In this document: positions 9,829-21,400 of the stretch, piece after piece
Numbering within the stretch: the stretch's first letter is position 1
Layout of the letters: every line of letters begins with the position of its first letter
Source: Neurospora crassa OR74A
Lineage: Eukaryota; Ascomycota; Sordariomycetes; Sordariales; Sordariaceae
Length of the DNA stretch: 64,000 bases
Direction of reading: 5' to 3'
Assembly (NCBI RefSeq): GCF_000182925.2
Contig: NC_026501.1
Span: forward strand, 7,667,917 to 7,731,916
The notes under the pieces: generated by a model
Seen by the model: only the letters and a program-made list of their open reading frames with translations
What the model was told of the DNA's origin: nothing
The model's database searches: none
Position numbers and translations under genes: made by a program

Positions 9829-12113
9829 TTCGCTTTTTTGGGTGTGACTTTGTCGTTACTTTTGTTTCGTGGAGCTAGGTTGAGTTGGTACTGTAGTCTG
9901 TGTGTACACTAGTCTCGCGTCTGTTTCGAGGTTTTGGCGAGATTAGTTGTTTGGGTTCTCTTGGCTTTTGTGGTGGTTCGGGATTTTTAGAATTGGGAAT
10001 GGGGGGAATTGGGGATTGGGGAATGGAGATTGCAAATCGCTTACCTACCTAGCTTCAGACCGAGCCAGTCTACTAGAGGTAGTTAATGCGAAGGGCGTTT
10101 GGGTTGTTCAGTTGTTGTTGAAAGAGAACCGAGAGGAGCTGAGGGGACGACGCAACGTGGAAATTGAGAAAAGGTGCGGGGACGGACGTAGTGAGATGAT
10201 CGACGGCCGCAATGATGGAGAAAATGGAGACCACGTCCACCACAGCTTGCGCTTCCCATCACAAGCACACCACTCATGGAGCTGCTGGCAAGGACAGATA
10301 CACTACTACATCAAGACGGTAGGTAGCTTTGAGATGAAATGAACAATTGCGTCACATATGCTGTCTGTCTTTCTAATCACAAACGGCCAAATTTGTATGT
10401 TGTCTTGCAAGTAATTGTCACCAGCTCTTCACAATCTCTCCTCAACCGACATCGACCGTACCTATCTCTCAATTCCATCCATCTTCCATTCCGTTTAGCT
10501 TCGGCAGTCATCAATCACATGATACCTACTTATCAAGCAACAACTCCCGTGCTTCCATCTGACCCGACCTCACCCGCCGTTCGGGCCTCCAGTGCAGCTC
10601 CATCCAGGTCAGGTCCCGTCCCGTCGCGGAGCTCTTATCGATTACAAAGTTCCACTCGGTCTGATGGAACCCCGATTCAAGTGGAATTGGCGATGACGTC
10701 TAGTCTTGGCATTCAGAAAGGTACACTGCTTGTACACTACATAGTACATACCCTTTCAAGATGGCAAGAAGGAGCTTTGACCATAATCACGTCTTATGTT
10801 CTTCTCCACTCGTTTGGCCAAGACCAGGGCAATCTTGAGAAGTCGCAAGGGTATCCCTAACCCTTCACCTGATTGCGAGTCTGCGAATCTGCGAATCTGC
10901 GAAGGGTCCGAAGCAGATCAAGCCCCCCAAAAAGCGCCTGTTTTGCTGCGAGGAAACCGCTAGAAATATGAGTAGAATTTGGACGGTAGCTTACGCAGTA
11001 CGTAAATCGTATTGGATAGGACATGTTCCGGAATGGGATGCGGAATATAGCCTTGGGGCTACTGTGTAGTGTATATGGCGTTGCCAAGTGTCTGGAGTGA
11101 ACTGGTGGTTCACCTCAGCTTTCAGCCTCGACTTCCCTGGTCATATACCCTGGACTTGAGACCGTGGAAAGTGAATCAAGCTGAACAGAAGATCTCACAG
11201 CTGGTGAAAGATTTTCCAGCTGACAGAGGAGATCATCCGAGCCAACCGGGTTCAAGGACTGCAGTATTGGTATCGGTGACATGATGTTTAATGTGCGGCA
11301 AGTATACACGGTTTCTAAGGGCCCGGGTCCAAGCGTGTGAGCGATACTACCTCGCACAGCAGGGCTCCGAATCTACCGATGGAGACTGTACAATTTATTG
11401 TTATGTTAGTGATGAAGAGAAATGGCCTGGTATATCGGCAAACGTAACGGCAATATGCAAAGCATTGACAGTTCGATCACACTCTGTAATATTATTTGAG
11501 AACTTGGCTATATGTGACTTTGCTTGAGGTATTCTCTCTTACCACCATCACGTTTTGTGTACGAGAACCTTCCCCAATATCCATCGTCAACTTCAATGCA
11601 ACCCCGTGACGTCTCAAATTGGTGTTATTGAAAATAACAACTGCTTGTAGATGTAAAAGGAAGACCCCTTTGGTCTCCTCTTTGGCGATATGACTTGTAC
11701 ATGTTGGAGCAGCCCCTCTGCCCTGTACTCAAGAAACAGATTTTTTTTTGAGAAAAAAACAAAACAAAAGAAAAATGTTTCATCATGCATGTGAAGATGG
11801 GAAACCCCGAACAATGACCCGGTTGAAAGAAGTGGAAAAGGAAACAAACAAACAAAACAAAAGAGTTGGGTATCTCTGGAACCTCCGCCACATCCACCGT
11901 CTCAATCCATCTTGGTGATCACTCTCCCCCCACGTTACCACCGCGTACAACCCCTCAACAAGTGTGTCTTATGATCTCTCACTCGTCGCTTCTTCATGGG
12001 AAGTCTGACCTGAGCATTGCTTCCAGCCTCCACATATTTATGACTCCCGCCTGTCGCGAATATGATGTGCCTCTTGTTCACTTTGCCTCTTTGTTGTGGT
12101 GGTTGTGAACCGC
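9829..12113. other. Non-coding stretch upstream of etr1
   Basis: No supported gene in 2.3 kb. It should hold the etr1 promoter (minus) and the 3' end of the polyQ protein gene. I see an 8-bp tandem (TCTGCGAA three times, 10880-10903), a CCCTAACCC motif near 10854-10862 and an A-rich stretch with CAAA repeats at about 11740-11870. Frames here have no domain and look like chance frames. Confidence 0.5.
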
Positions 12114-12448
12114 TTATTTTATGTCCCTGAACAAATCATCCCCAAGAAGGCCCCCATCGTCTTTCGTGTCTAGCTTAGACTTGAGCTGGCTGAGCTCGGG
12201 GATCTTTGGGGGTGGCGGGCCTTTGGGCTTGTTTTCCGTAAGGGGTCGTACCGGTGCCGGTTCAGGGGAAGATGGCGAGCTAAGAAAGGGAGCCATCATA
12301 CTGGCGCGCCTGTTCCTGGTGGTCGAGCTCTTGTCGCCTCCCCCCAAAATCTTGCCAAACCACCCACTGACCCGTCTCGACTTTTTGACTTCATTATTGT
12401 TGTTGCTACTCGGCGGTCGGTTGCTAGACGGCGGCCGAGCATTCGTCG

Positions 12449-12484
<36 letters not shown>

Positions 12485-12938
12485 CCTGGGTCGGCGACAC
12501 TGCTGCTCCATTTTCGGCAATTGTCTCGTCGCCGTTGACGTGGGGGCTTCTCAGCTTGTGGCGACTGAGCATACGGCGGATGGTTCCATTGCGACTCGAC
12601 GACGTCGTGGGTGATGTGAGGTGGTCTTCACCTGACGACGACTTGGTGGTTCCGGACGTGGACGACATGGGCGACGTCAGCAAGGATACATGTGGTCTGC
12701 TGGATTTTCCATTGGGTGGAGCCAGGGACCCATTTCCACTTCCGTTTGTGTTTTTTTCCTCGAGATCCTCCCCGTCTGATGTTCCCGTCGCCTCGTCCCT
12801 GATCCTCGGCGACGGTTCGGGAGGTGGGATATCGGTACCTTCGGTCAAAGGCGCAAAGCTGAAGTCAAGGGCGGGCAGCTGAAAGCGTTTAGAGGAGGCA
12901 GAGTGGCCTGTTCCGCTCGGGTCTGGCTTGGACGACAT
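12114..12938 (-). CDS. Disordered Ser/Pro-rich protein with polyglutamine tract
   Basis: I do not recognise the function. Single exon, 274 aa from an ATG at 12938 to a TAA. The protein is almost entirely low complexity: Ser/Thr/Pro-rich, with a CAG-type glutamine run (about eleven CTG units on the plus strand, 12450-12482) and an Asn run soon after. Two segments look constrained: a basic-aromatic patch SRRVSGWFGKILGGGDKS and the C-terminus PPPPKIPELSQLKSKL...LLGDDLFRDIK. RRMLSRHKLRSP could be a phosphosite-rich region. No signal peptide or membrane segment. The frame is open through GC-rich repeats and codon use matches the neighbours, so I take it as real; further introns are not needed. Confidence 0.75.
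12450..12482. repeat. CTG/CAG trinucleotide tract encoding polyQ
   Basis: Eleven perfect CTG units on the plus strand, read as glutamine codons on the minus strand inside the disordered protein gene. Likely length-polymorphic between strains. Confidence 0.85.
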
Positions 12939-14409
12939 GGTGAGGATAATCAGACGATTTGATAATGGTGTCGAGCGGATGCTTGATGTATCGGCGTGGT
13001 AACGGACAATGCGAATGCAAAGTAGAAGTCAAGAGAGAAAGGGGCGATTCCAAGTACAACAACAACAACAAGTGATGCAGCAGTGTCGATAGAGAAGAGG
13101 AGGGAGAAGGAGCGCCAGTAAAAGGAGCTACCCCCGAAGGAATGGGAAATGACGTCCAATTGGAGTACTATCTGGCTCTGAACTGAAGAGGCGAGAAGAG
13201 AGAGGAGAGAGGAGAGAGCCAGAGAGAGGGCGACGCGGTCCAAGCTCCTGTCCTTTTTTTCCGTCTTCCACTTCCTTCAAGTTGGCTGTCTACGCCGTCG
13301 ACCCGGTGATTGTCGTAATGAGCGAGTGGATGGCAAGGACGGGAGTAATCAAGACAAACAAATGGAGGGAGAGGTTTCAACATGAAGTACCGTAAGAGAG
13401 AGAGGAAGAGATGGAAAGCGGAAGGAATGCCGTGTCGGGTCCCGGCCTGCAGCAGCAGAGCAAGAGATGGAAAACGGGCCCAAACGAGACCGACCCCTGT
13501 AGTGCGCTGCACTGCTGCTGCAGTCGGTAGTGCGTACATAAGTAAGGTGTCATGGTGGTCCAGTGGGTTCAGTTAGCCTGGTGGCGGGATCCTGGGCCCC
13601 GGGGGCGGGCACATGGCTTCTGGGCAAGACAAGTGGAATGGTTCCGGCTCTTGGTTGGCTCCCTCTGGGAAGGTACCTCTAGGTAGGTACCTAGTTATTG
13701 GGCTGCGCGACCTGAAGGCGGTATTCCGTTGGGAACCCATGGAAAGCCAGAAGGAAAGTGAAAGCGCGGGAAACACAAGATCCGCGTTACCAGCATCCAA
13801 GTGGACAAATCGGATGGAGGCTCTTTGCTCTCGTGTGTCTTTTGTTCTGACTGTTCCCTACAAGTGGAAGCCTTTTTCCCATCGACTAAAGTCAGGATAA
13901 CCTCAGATCACCTCTACCTAGATAACCTCATGGAAACTTGGGATCTCCCGCTGGGCAGATTGGGAAAGAAGAGGACCCAAGGCTCCAATGGCAATTTCGG
14001 CGTCAACCTGACTTGGAGAGTAATTGGGCCGGGCTGCTTGAAAGAGAGCACCACTGCCCTGAGGCCTGAGCACCACTCAAAGTGCGCGCCAGTGACCTAC
14101 CTTCCAGAGTGGAGACTGTGAGCTGAGGGTGGAGACGATGGACCTGACGCCGCCGGCGCGGGACCCCTGAACAGGAAAAGTGTGGGGGAGCACCTCAATG
14201 AACCGAGTGGAGCCCAACCATTTCACCAATTCAACACCAAAACACCAAACATTGGATCACGACACATGTCTCACTAATACCTCATCATCATCACCATCAT
14301 CACCATCATCATCATCATCACCACCCTATATTGGATCAGATATATTCCATTCATGTACTGCGGTACACCCAGTCATATTACACCAATATTCCCGAATCTT
14401 GGCCTAATC
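12939..14409. other. Non-coding stretch upstream of the polyQ protein gene
   Basis: No supported gene. Holds the leader of the polyQ gene: purine-rich GAGAGAGG runs on the plus strand at 13190-13225 are CT-rich on the coding strand, as in many fungal leaders. Also a GGTACCTCTAGGTAGGTACC tract near 13672 and an ATC microsatellite at 14282-14322. Confidence 0.5.
14282..14322. repeat. (ATC)n microsatellite
   Basis: Interrupted CAT/ATC/ACC trinucleotides just downstream of the D-S-G-A-T gene's stop codon (minus strand). Confidence 0.8.
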
Positions 14410-16384
14410 TCATTGGCTCAGTAATGCGGAGCTTCTCGCCTTTCTCTTGCCCGTCGCTGCCATAGGCTGACCAGCTGCACCCAGAATTTCCCTTTTCAAC
14501 CGTTGAATGCGCTTTATGCTTGCCTGAAGTTCAGCCTCAGTGGGCCAACTCGGAGGCTTCAGGGACTTTGATTCCGCTGCTTGTTTCCCTTTCGTCGGAG
14601 GACTCGCCTTGCCAGCAGCCTCCTCTTCATCCTCACCAGATGAGGACCCGATATCCACCCAAGTTTCACCATTCCCCAGGTCATGCTCGAACCTGAACAG
14701 CTTGGACGGCTCCTCCAACACCGCATCGTGCTCATCTGTGCGGTCCTTGAGAAACTTCGATGAAGAGTCTCGGTCTCTCAAGTTGATACCTCCCGTGGCC
14801 CAAAAGCTGTTTGCCGGCGTTCCAACAGCTCCATAGAACGGATTGCGGCCCTCCCCCTCGTGCACTTCCCCGGCCTTCATACGCCCCGGTAACCGACCAG
14901 CCCCAAGCACGTCGCGTCGCTTCTGGCCAAGCCACATTCTACATGTGCCTGGCGCGCTGGATATATAGCATACGTTGAAGGGAAGCATGCCGCTCAGTCG
15001 ACTCTCGCCCTCCAAGACAATGACTGGCACCGTATGGAATGCCCAGTCTTCCTCGCCGAACCTGAACCCCACGTCCAGCTCATAAATAGCCCTCTTCACC
15101 GTCCCCTCACCGAGCTGAAGTTCCGAGGCCGTCTGCGCCGCGTATGTCTTGGGGTCGATGCCGAGAAGGGCAAGGTCTTGGGGTGTGATACACGGCAAAG
15201 TGGCGCCCGAGTCGAGCAGCAAAGACAACTCAACCACTTGAGCTTTTTCGTCAGGTTGCGCGTTGAACTCGGGCAACTTCTCCTTTGCCTTCTTCGCACG
15301 CTTGGCCCCCCTGCGCATGACTCTCTCCTTGCGCGCGCGGAAATACATCTTAATGTTGTAATGACCTTGTCCATATGTATCCAGGCGCCCCATGAGCGGG
15401 TTCTCAAGACTCGTGCCTTTTTTGGCACGTAGTTTGCCTTGCGCTGCGAGGGGTGGCTCATGCCAAAGCCATCCAGGCCCATGTTCGTCAAGATACGTGT
15501 CAAGCCGAGAATCACGGTCCGTTGTGAACGAGCCGTAACCGGGACAAGTGTCGACAATACGGCCGGCCCAAATGAGCGTATACGATCTTGAATACGGAAT
15601 GGCCCCGGATTCGTATCCGGCAATGGCGGCTTCGATATTGACCCTTTGCGCTTCAGACTCTGTCTGCTCGAGAATCTCATGCAAAAGTTCAAGACGCCTG
15701 TTGATGGCTTCTCGATGGGTTGAAGCAAGGGTAGATCTGTGGAATTGAGTTTTGTCAGTTTGTACAATTGCTCAAAACCATGCCTTCGTGGCGAATGACT
15801 TGCCACACTCACATTGGCTTGGTATTCTCCTCGTCGTGGTCATCGAGCTCCTCCCGCTTCCTGATCTCCTCATCCAGCTGTTGCTGGAAAATGGCTGGGT
15901 TGGGAGCGTTTCTATAATGCTCGACCCGCAAGCGAGCACGTGCAATCCCTCTCTCGGCAATCTCAATGCGACTCAAGTCCTCACCTTCTACCCAGAGTTC
16001 ACTTCCGTAGGCGATATCGGGCGTCCATTCACCAAACGGGGAAGCCGATGCCGCAGGAACGTTTGGACGGGCCACATGAGCGTTGTCTTGGAAGCCCGCA
16101 TCATTCTGGATTTGCATCCTGCTCATGCTACGGGTCTGAACTCCAAGGCTATGAGGCTGATCTACCGAGGGAGGAGCTGGCTGAGGTCGATGTATGCGTC
16201 TTCCAGGCCTGAGACAGTTAGCCTGGATGTATGCTTGAAAAGAGTCGAGATACTAGAGTCCATACCTACGCCGAAGCACGCTCACAGTTCCGTCTGGCCT
16301 CGACCGGTAAATCGGATGCCCCTCAAGCAGGCGTTGTTCATCTTCTCTGAAGGCTTGTTGCCGTTTGTCCTCTGAAGAGTCCAT
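14410..16384 (-). CDS. Protein with retropepsin-like D-S-G-A-T aspartyl protease motif
   Basis: Three exons: 16384-16266, 15813-16208 and 14410-15736 (minus), total 613 aa. The introns (16265-16209, GTATGG...CAG; 15812-15737, GTGAGT...CAG) keep the frame exactly. The N-terminal ~200 residues are charged, with a short coiled segment (QQQLDEEIRKREELDDHDEE). The middle holds ELSLLLDSGATLPCITPQDL, with D347-S-G-A-T in the hydrophobic context of a retropepsin-like active site. It is followed by a beta-rich stretch with VPVIVLEGESRLSGMLPFN, which could be the rest of a one-domain aspartyl protease fold. The C-terminal ~150 residues are acidic then basic and disordered. Known retropepsin folds occur in host proteins (Ddi1, SASP) and in LTR elements; no integrase or reverse transcriptase is nearby and the gene is spliced and intact, so I read it as a host gene. 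Proteolysis is not shown. Confidence 0.82.
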
Positions 16385-17108
16385 ATCGTGTGATGTTGGC
16401 TAAGCTGAGGGTAACGTGGCAGTCATCAACAATCGCGATAATCACCAACAAGCTCGTAAAGTAACGGTTCCCTTTTTTGAAAAAAAAGACCTCATTACCC
16501 AAGCTTAAGTTGGAGCAACAACGTTGATTAGGAAAAACCTTTTCATTCCTTCCTTTGAGAACTAGTCAGTTTTCCATTGAGATTCTGCGCGATTCCTCCT
16601 ATTTCCGCTGTTGTGCCCAATTGCTGCCTATGAGATTGTTCTTTGTCTCCCGGTGAGAAACAAAGACGCACAAATCCTCGAGCAGGATCATCTTTGCTTA
16701 ATTCAGGGAGACAACAGAAACAGTCCGCTTTGTTCTTTATTGTCACTCCCCAATGCGGAAGCTTTGTATGCAAACGGCAAGTGTCCCTGATTGTTGCTAA
16801 CTGGTCCCTTGAAGCACAAGTGCCGCCCTTCGAGAGCAACCCAGTCCCGTCCGATAGACTCAAAACATCACTCACACCCGGACAATCACCTTTCTTCCTC
16901 TTACACGCAACTCTTGTCAGCGCTTATCACAACCCAACCGCCATCTTTGAAACTTTCTCTGTTCACCGTATACTAATTCACAATTCCAGCGCGTTGCGCG
17001 AGTCGCAAGACAAGGATACTACACGTCGCGCGACGTTCAAGCAGATGTGGATTATTCAGAGCTGGATAAGAGATAGCGAAAGGAGAAACACGAATTGCAC
17101 TCATCAAG
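16385..17108. promoter_or_regulatory. Divergent promoter region, D-S-G-A-T gene / 1187-aa gene
   Basis: Head-to-head start codons at 16384 (minus) and 17109 (plus) enclose 724 bases with no supported gene. No specific binding site assigned. Confidence 0.55.
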
Positions 17109-20100
17109 ATGTCTGGGCCCGGCATGGAGGGGGGTCGCCCCAAGCTCCGAGGTGCTAGTGAAATGAAAAAGGACATGGATGGTATGATTTCGTATTCAAC
17201 CTCACAAGCTGTTCCAGGCTAACGTAGCACACTGTCGCTAGAACACTTTCTTCGCTTCTTGCGCGGATATGCAAGCTACTACGCTGAATGTCCCCCTTCT
17301 TTCAAAAAGTACCTGGAGCGCCATGTTTTCCCCGCCTGCAAGGAGGCCGACAAGATCGATCAGTTGCAGCTGTTCCTCTGCAATCCCGAAATCCTGGACT
17401 ACGGTCTCGGAATCGAGTTTATGGGGGAGGCTTCTCATTACACCATTTGGGATTATTGGTTTCAGGGCGCCGAAGGGTCGGTTGTGCTCCCTTTTCATCC
17501 TATCCCGGACAACTATAAGCCATGGCCCAAGGAGACAGAAAAGACAATGGAGGCCGCGTACATCATCGACGATCCGGGGCGCGCATTGTCGGCAGGGGTG
17601 CATGATATTCGCCTGGACGACCAGAAAAACGGAGCGACGATGAGTATTGTGCCGCCCGGGCCGTACCGCTCACTACCCACTGTTTTAAGTCCAGACGGCG
17701 GAGAAGATGACATGTTTGGAGACATCTTCGGGCAGATGAAAGAGCTGGAAAAGCTCCAATTTCCTGCTACTTATGGTCCCAGTACCACCGGGGTCGAAGG
17801 AGGACAGCTGGTCGAGCCCATTGTGGACCGCACTGGCCCGGACTGGACGGTCGACTCCGAGTACGAAGGGTTTAGACAGCCTCCGCTGGCTGTCCGGCTC
17901 GAACACGTCAACAACCTGCTTTGCGAGGAAGACATGTATCGTGATCTCAACTGGGCCCCGAAATTTGCTGAGACGGTTCGATACCTCCAATGGCTTTCTG
18001 ATGAGGATCCTAAGGGGCAGCTCGCGAATGCCAGTCAACAAACCCAAAAGATGCACGCTGATGCTCTCCAAAAAGTCAGGGTGCATGAGATCTTTGACTA
18101 TTACAATGCTCAGCCGACACCGTTGATCATCAACCCTCTACCAAAGGGGAGTCTCAGGTCAACTCGCCTCAACTGGCTTGGTGATGTCCATAACTGGCCC
18201 ATCCCATCGACAAATCCTGTTCCTGATAAAAGGGATCTGATGCCTCGACCGACATATCCTCGACCCGTTGAGCCTGTCAATACAATGCTCATCGACGAAC
18301 CCGACAACTACGAACTGTTTGAGGACTTCAAACGCGACCAGCGAGAGGTATGGCATGACAACGAAGGAGACAATAATCTCGCCCTGGTAGAGAGTGAGGC
18401 GTTCATCAAGTTCTCAGGATCCAAATACCCCGGCTGGGTTCGAAACGATCCAACCACGAACACAAAGGTTCTGGCTGATGATACCATCATCATTCCCAAC
18501 GACCCGAGGAGCTTTGCTAGAGAGCGAGGAGCCCGTCGTGCTGGTCTGCAGCAGATGTTGCGGGCTTATCAGACTAGTGTGAAGGAACACATGACCAGCC
18601 CTCTACGCACGCTTCAGCTTCCTATAGACGCTGCGGTTTTGCAGAAGATCACTCGAGACACCGATGGTGTACAGTTTGTACCACACCGCATTCCAGACGA
18701 GAAGATCCAAGCCCAGGCGGATACCATGCCATTCACTGTCCAGATCCCCAAATATCTCGAGTCCCTGAGGCATCTGCGCCAAAAGGCCTTGAAGCGCGTC
18801 GAAGCTCTTCGCCGACAAGATCGTCGTTGGGTAACACTGCCCCAAAACGTCGTTACGGGCGGCCCGTTCGTCTGGCGCATGGTCGACCCAGACGTCCAGC
18901 TAAAGCAGGACATCCTAGACCAGTGCAACATCACCTACCAGCTTCTCTCGGCCGCCCAGCGGCGCGCCCCACGTCTCCTTCTGGATGAAGTCAAAGCCAT
19001 GATCGACCGTGGCCTCTCGGGCGAGTTCCACAACCACGACGTGCCCGCCGAAGTGCGCCTGCACGGCGACGAGCTCGAGATTGTCGGCACGACCCATCCT
19101 CGCAAAGCCCCCCGCTACGTCGACCTAGAGGAGGACATCCCTTGGCTCAAGTTTCTCGCATCCGAGGCCGTCAATGACGGCAACTGGGAGCCCGACAACT
19201 TCTATCCCAATGAGCCAAAGGAGAAATACAAGATCTTCCACATCTTTGCGCGGCGCGTACAAAAGATTCTCGACGACCGGGACCCGGACTCGCTCTTTGC
19301 CGACGCGGACGCCCAAGTGACGGTCGAGGAGCTCCTCGCAAAAGTCAACGCCGGTCGCGAGGGCGCCCCCGTCGATAAGGTCGTCTTTCACCCGTACGAC
19401 GCCATGGCCTGGCTCGACCGACTCGCCGACACGGGGCACGTCCGGTTCCAGCTCGACCCCAGCTGCTACGGCGTCGTCATGCGGCCTCTGGACAAATACT
19501 TTCCCGAGAACCGCGTCATCTGGCCCGGTCCCACCGCCCACCGCGAGAAACCGGGCTACAACTTGGGGTACATCTCGACCTGGCAGCAGATCCTTTGTCC
19601 CGGAATTGACCGCTCGCAAGAGCTTACCGACCCGCAATCCCCCGTCTGGAATTTCTTCATGGCGCTCGGGTTCAGGTTGGGTTACACCATCTACATGCTC
19701 AACCAGGAACGCGCCGAACAGGGCCGCTTGAAACCGCAACCGGTACCCGCCGAGTACCTGACCGAAAGCCTGACTACTTTTGAAGCAGAGTGCAAGACCG
19801 AGATCCAACACGCTTTCGGCAAGGACGAGGGTCTGATTTCGTTGCAGCAACTTATCCAACGCTTGTCTCCCAGAGATTACACCGGGGAAGGAATGACCGA
19901 GGCCGAAGCTTTTGCCGTGGTCAAGCGCAAATTGCTCGAGGAGTCCATCTGTAACTTGTCCATGCTTGTCCCCGGGAGAGAAGTCGTTTATTACGGGCCT
20001 GATCCGGAGACGGGGGAGGTCAGGCATATGACGGTGAGGAAGAGGGATGTGTCGTGGGAATTTGCTTCTGCTCGTTTACAACAACAACAACAAGGAGCAG

Positions 20101-20440
20101 AAGAAGGAGCAGCCAAGAAGAGTAAAAAGTCATTCCAATACTGGCGTCTAGACCGCTGGCCTTTGGGGGTCGGGTACACTTCGGAAGAGACGGAAAGAAA
20201 AATCAAAGAGGGCAATGATGTGGATCCCAAGATGGTGTATGATCCCGTGGCAGAAGATCCGATTTCCGAAAGGTATAGGAGGCCGAAGCTGAGAAGGTTT
20301 GGTGAAGATGAAAAAGTCAAGATGAAGAGGGGGCCGGCGATATATCCGGTGGGGGATACGGTGAGGCAGGCGTGGAGAGTGGAGGACAGCATGACGGAGA
20401 CTGCTTATAGGGGTATGTCTTGTATTTTTTTTTTTGTTTT

Positions 20441-20498
<58 letters not shown>

Positions 20499-20898
20499 TC
20501 TCTTGTGTTCTTCCACCCACCCCCCTTTTCTTTTGGTTGTCTCTATATCGCATAACTAACAAAGAACAACACCAACAGCCCTCGGCCTATCCCCGCCCTC
20601 CGCCGCCGAAAACAGACGCAAACGCACCTGGTCCCAAGCTATCGGCACACTGCTTAACCCCTTTTCCAACGACGACAAGGATGGCGATGTTCCTGCCGCC
20701 GACGTGCCGCAGGATGAAAGGAGAGTCCGACCGAAGCTGGATGATCTCGCCAAGGGCGTGGTGGTTAGCAGTTGGAATCCGGATCAACTAAGGCGAGATG
20801 CGAATGAACAAGGGTACGCGTTGGAGATGGTGGATGTGAAGGAGCTGATGAAGGAAGTGGAGAAATCGAGGATGGAGGAGGTTAAGCAGGGTGTTTAG
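17109..20898 (+). CDS. Large conserved-looking protein of unknown function
   Basis: I do not recognise this family. Three exons: 17109-17181, 17242-20412 and 20579-20898, total 1187 aa. The first intron (17182-17241) ends in TCGCTAG and joins MKKDMD to EHFLRFLRGY. The second (20413-20578) has a GTATGT donor and a CTAAC branch near 20556-20560, and contains a run of 54 T. The protein is soluble-looking, with no signal peptide or membrane span, and rich in W, Y and P. Features include YYAECPPSFKKYLERHVFP at the N-terminus, a central region with repeated NPLPKGSLR and VPDKRDLMPRPTYP segments, and a globular part around WLDRLADTGHVRFQLDP and FFMALGFRLGYTIYMLNQ. There is a glutamine run (CAA codons near 20079-20093) and a basic, charged C-terminus (SWNPDQLRRDANEQGYAL). 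Codon use is strongly GC3, as in neighbouring housekeeping genes, which argues for a real, expressed gene. Confidence 0.85.
20443..20496. repeat. T54 homopolymer inside an intron
   Basis: Uninterrupted run of 54 T preceded by shorter T blocks (from 20424), inside the last intron of the 1187-aa gene, between the donor and the branch point. It acts as an extreme polypyrimidine tract; the exact length may be affected by sequencing error. Confidence 0.85.
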
Positions 20899-21240
20899 TT
20901 ATATGTTCTCTTTGGGATGGGAGTTTTTCTTTTCTTTTTTGAATACATGGTACATACATGGACTCGGAGTGTATGAGGATGGGTTCCTGTTGGATTGTGG
21001 TGTAAGGGGAGCTGGCTGGCACGGGGCAGGCGATGCGGCGTTTCCAGGCTTGAAGGTTCTGCTAATGTTACGTGTTACTAGGTTCTCACTGACTGGGTTT
21101 ATGTGTACTTCTGATATATCCTGCTTCTGATGTTTTCTTGAATATCCGAGATTTATCTTTTTTTGACATCGTTTCCGTCAAGTTCCAGTTGTGGATATTG
21201 GAGAGTTGAACCCCTAGAAATATTCAATTATGGAACAGCC

Positions 21241-21322
21241 CAGTGACACTCCTCCAAGTTACCACCAAGAATACATCGAACTGGGAAACATAAACTCATC
21301 TTGGTGTTGAGGAGTGTCACTG
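21241..21322. repeat. Strong inverted repeat / hairpin
   Basis: The left arm 21241-21270 opens with CAGTGACACTCCTC and ends CACCAAGA. The right arm 21299-21322 is TCTTGGTG, two unpaired bases, then GAGGAGTGTCACTG. The outer 14 bp and inner 8 bp pair perfectly around an asymmetric internal bulge (8 against 2) and a 28-nt loop. Possible roles: a small-RNA precursor, a 3'-end structure, or the remnant of a short inverted-repeat element. Confidence 0.85.
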
Positions 21323-21341
21323 CTTGGACTAGACATTCAAC

Positions 21342-21400
21342 TGACCCCCCCCCCAAAAAAAAAAGAAAAAAAAAAAAAAAGAAAAAAAAAAAGAAAAAGA
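21342..21400. repeat. C10 run followed by A-rich low-complexity tract
   Basis: Ten C followed by long A runs broken by single G. Twenty bases past the hairpin; simple sequence without coding potential. Confidence 0.8.

Noticed and set aside
9094-9912. 272-codon plus-strand frame over etr1
   Set aside because: Antisense shadow; Arg/Gly/Pro-rich low-complexity translation.
10339-10860. 173-codon plus-strand frame
   Set aside because: No domain, atypical composition, no splice-compatible neighbours; likely chance frame upstream of etr1.
14410-16384. Retroelement origin for the D-S-G-A-T gene
   Set aside because: No reverse transcriptase, integrase, primer-binding site or terminal repeats nearby; the gene is intact and spliced, so treated as a host gene.
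20420-20791. Frame encoding a long phenylalanine run
   Set aside because: It is the T54 intron read as codons; splicing at 20413-20578 removes it and restores the conserved-looking C-terminus.
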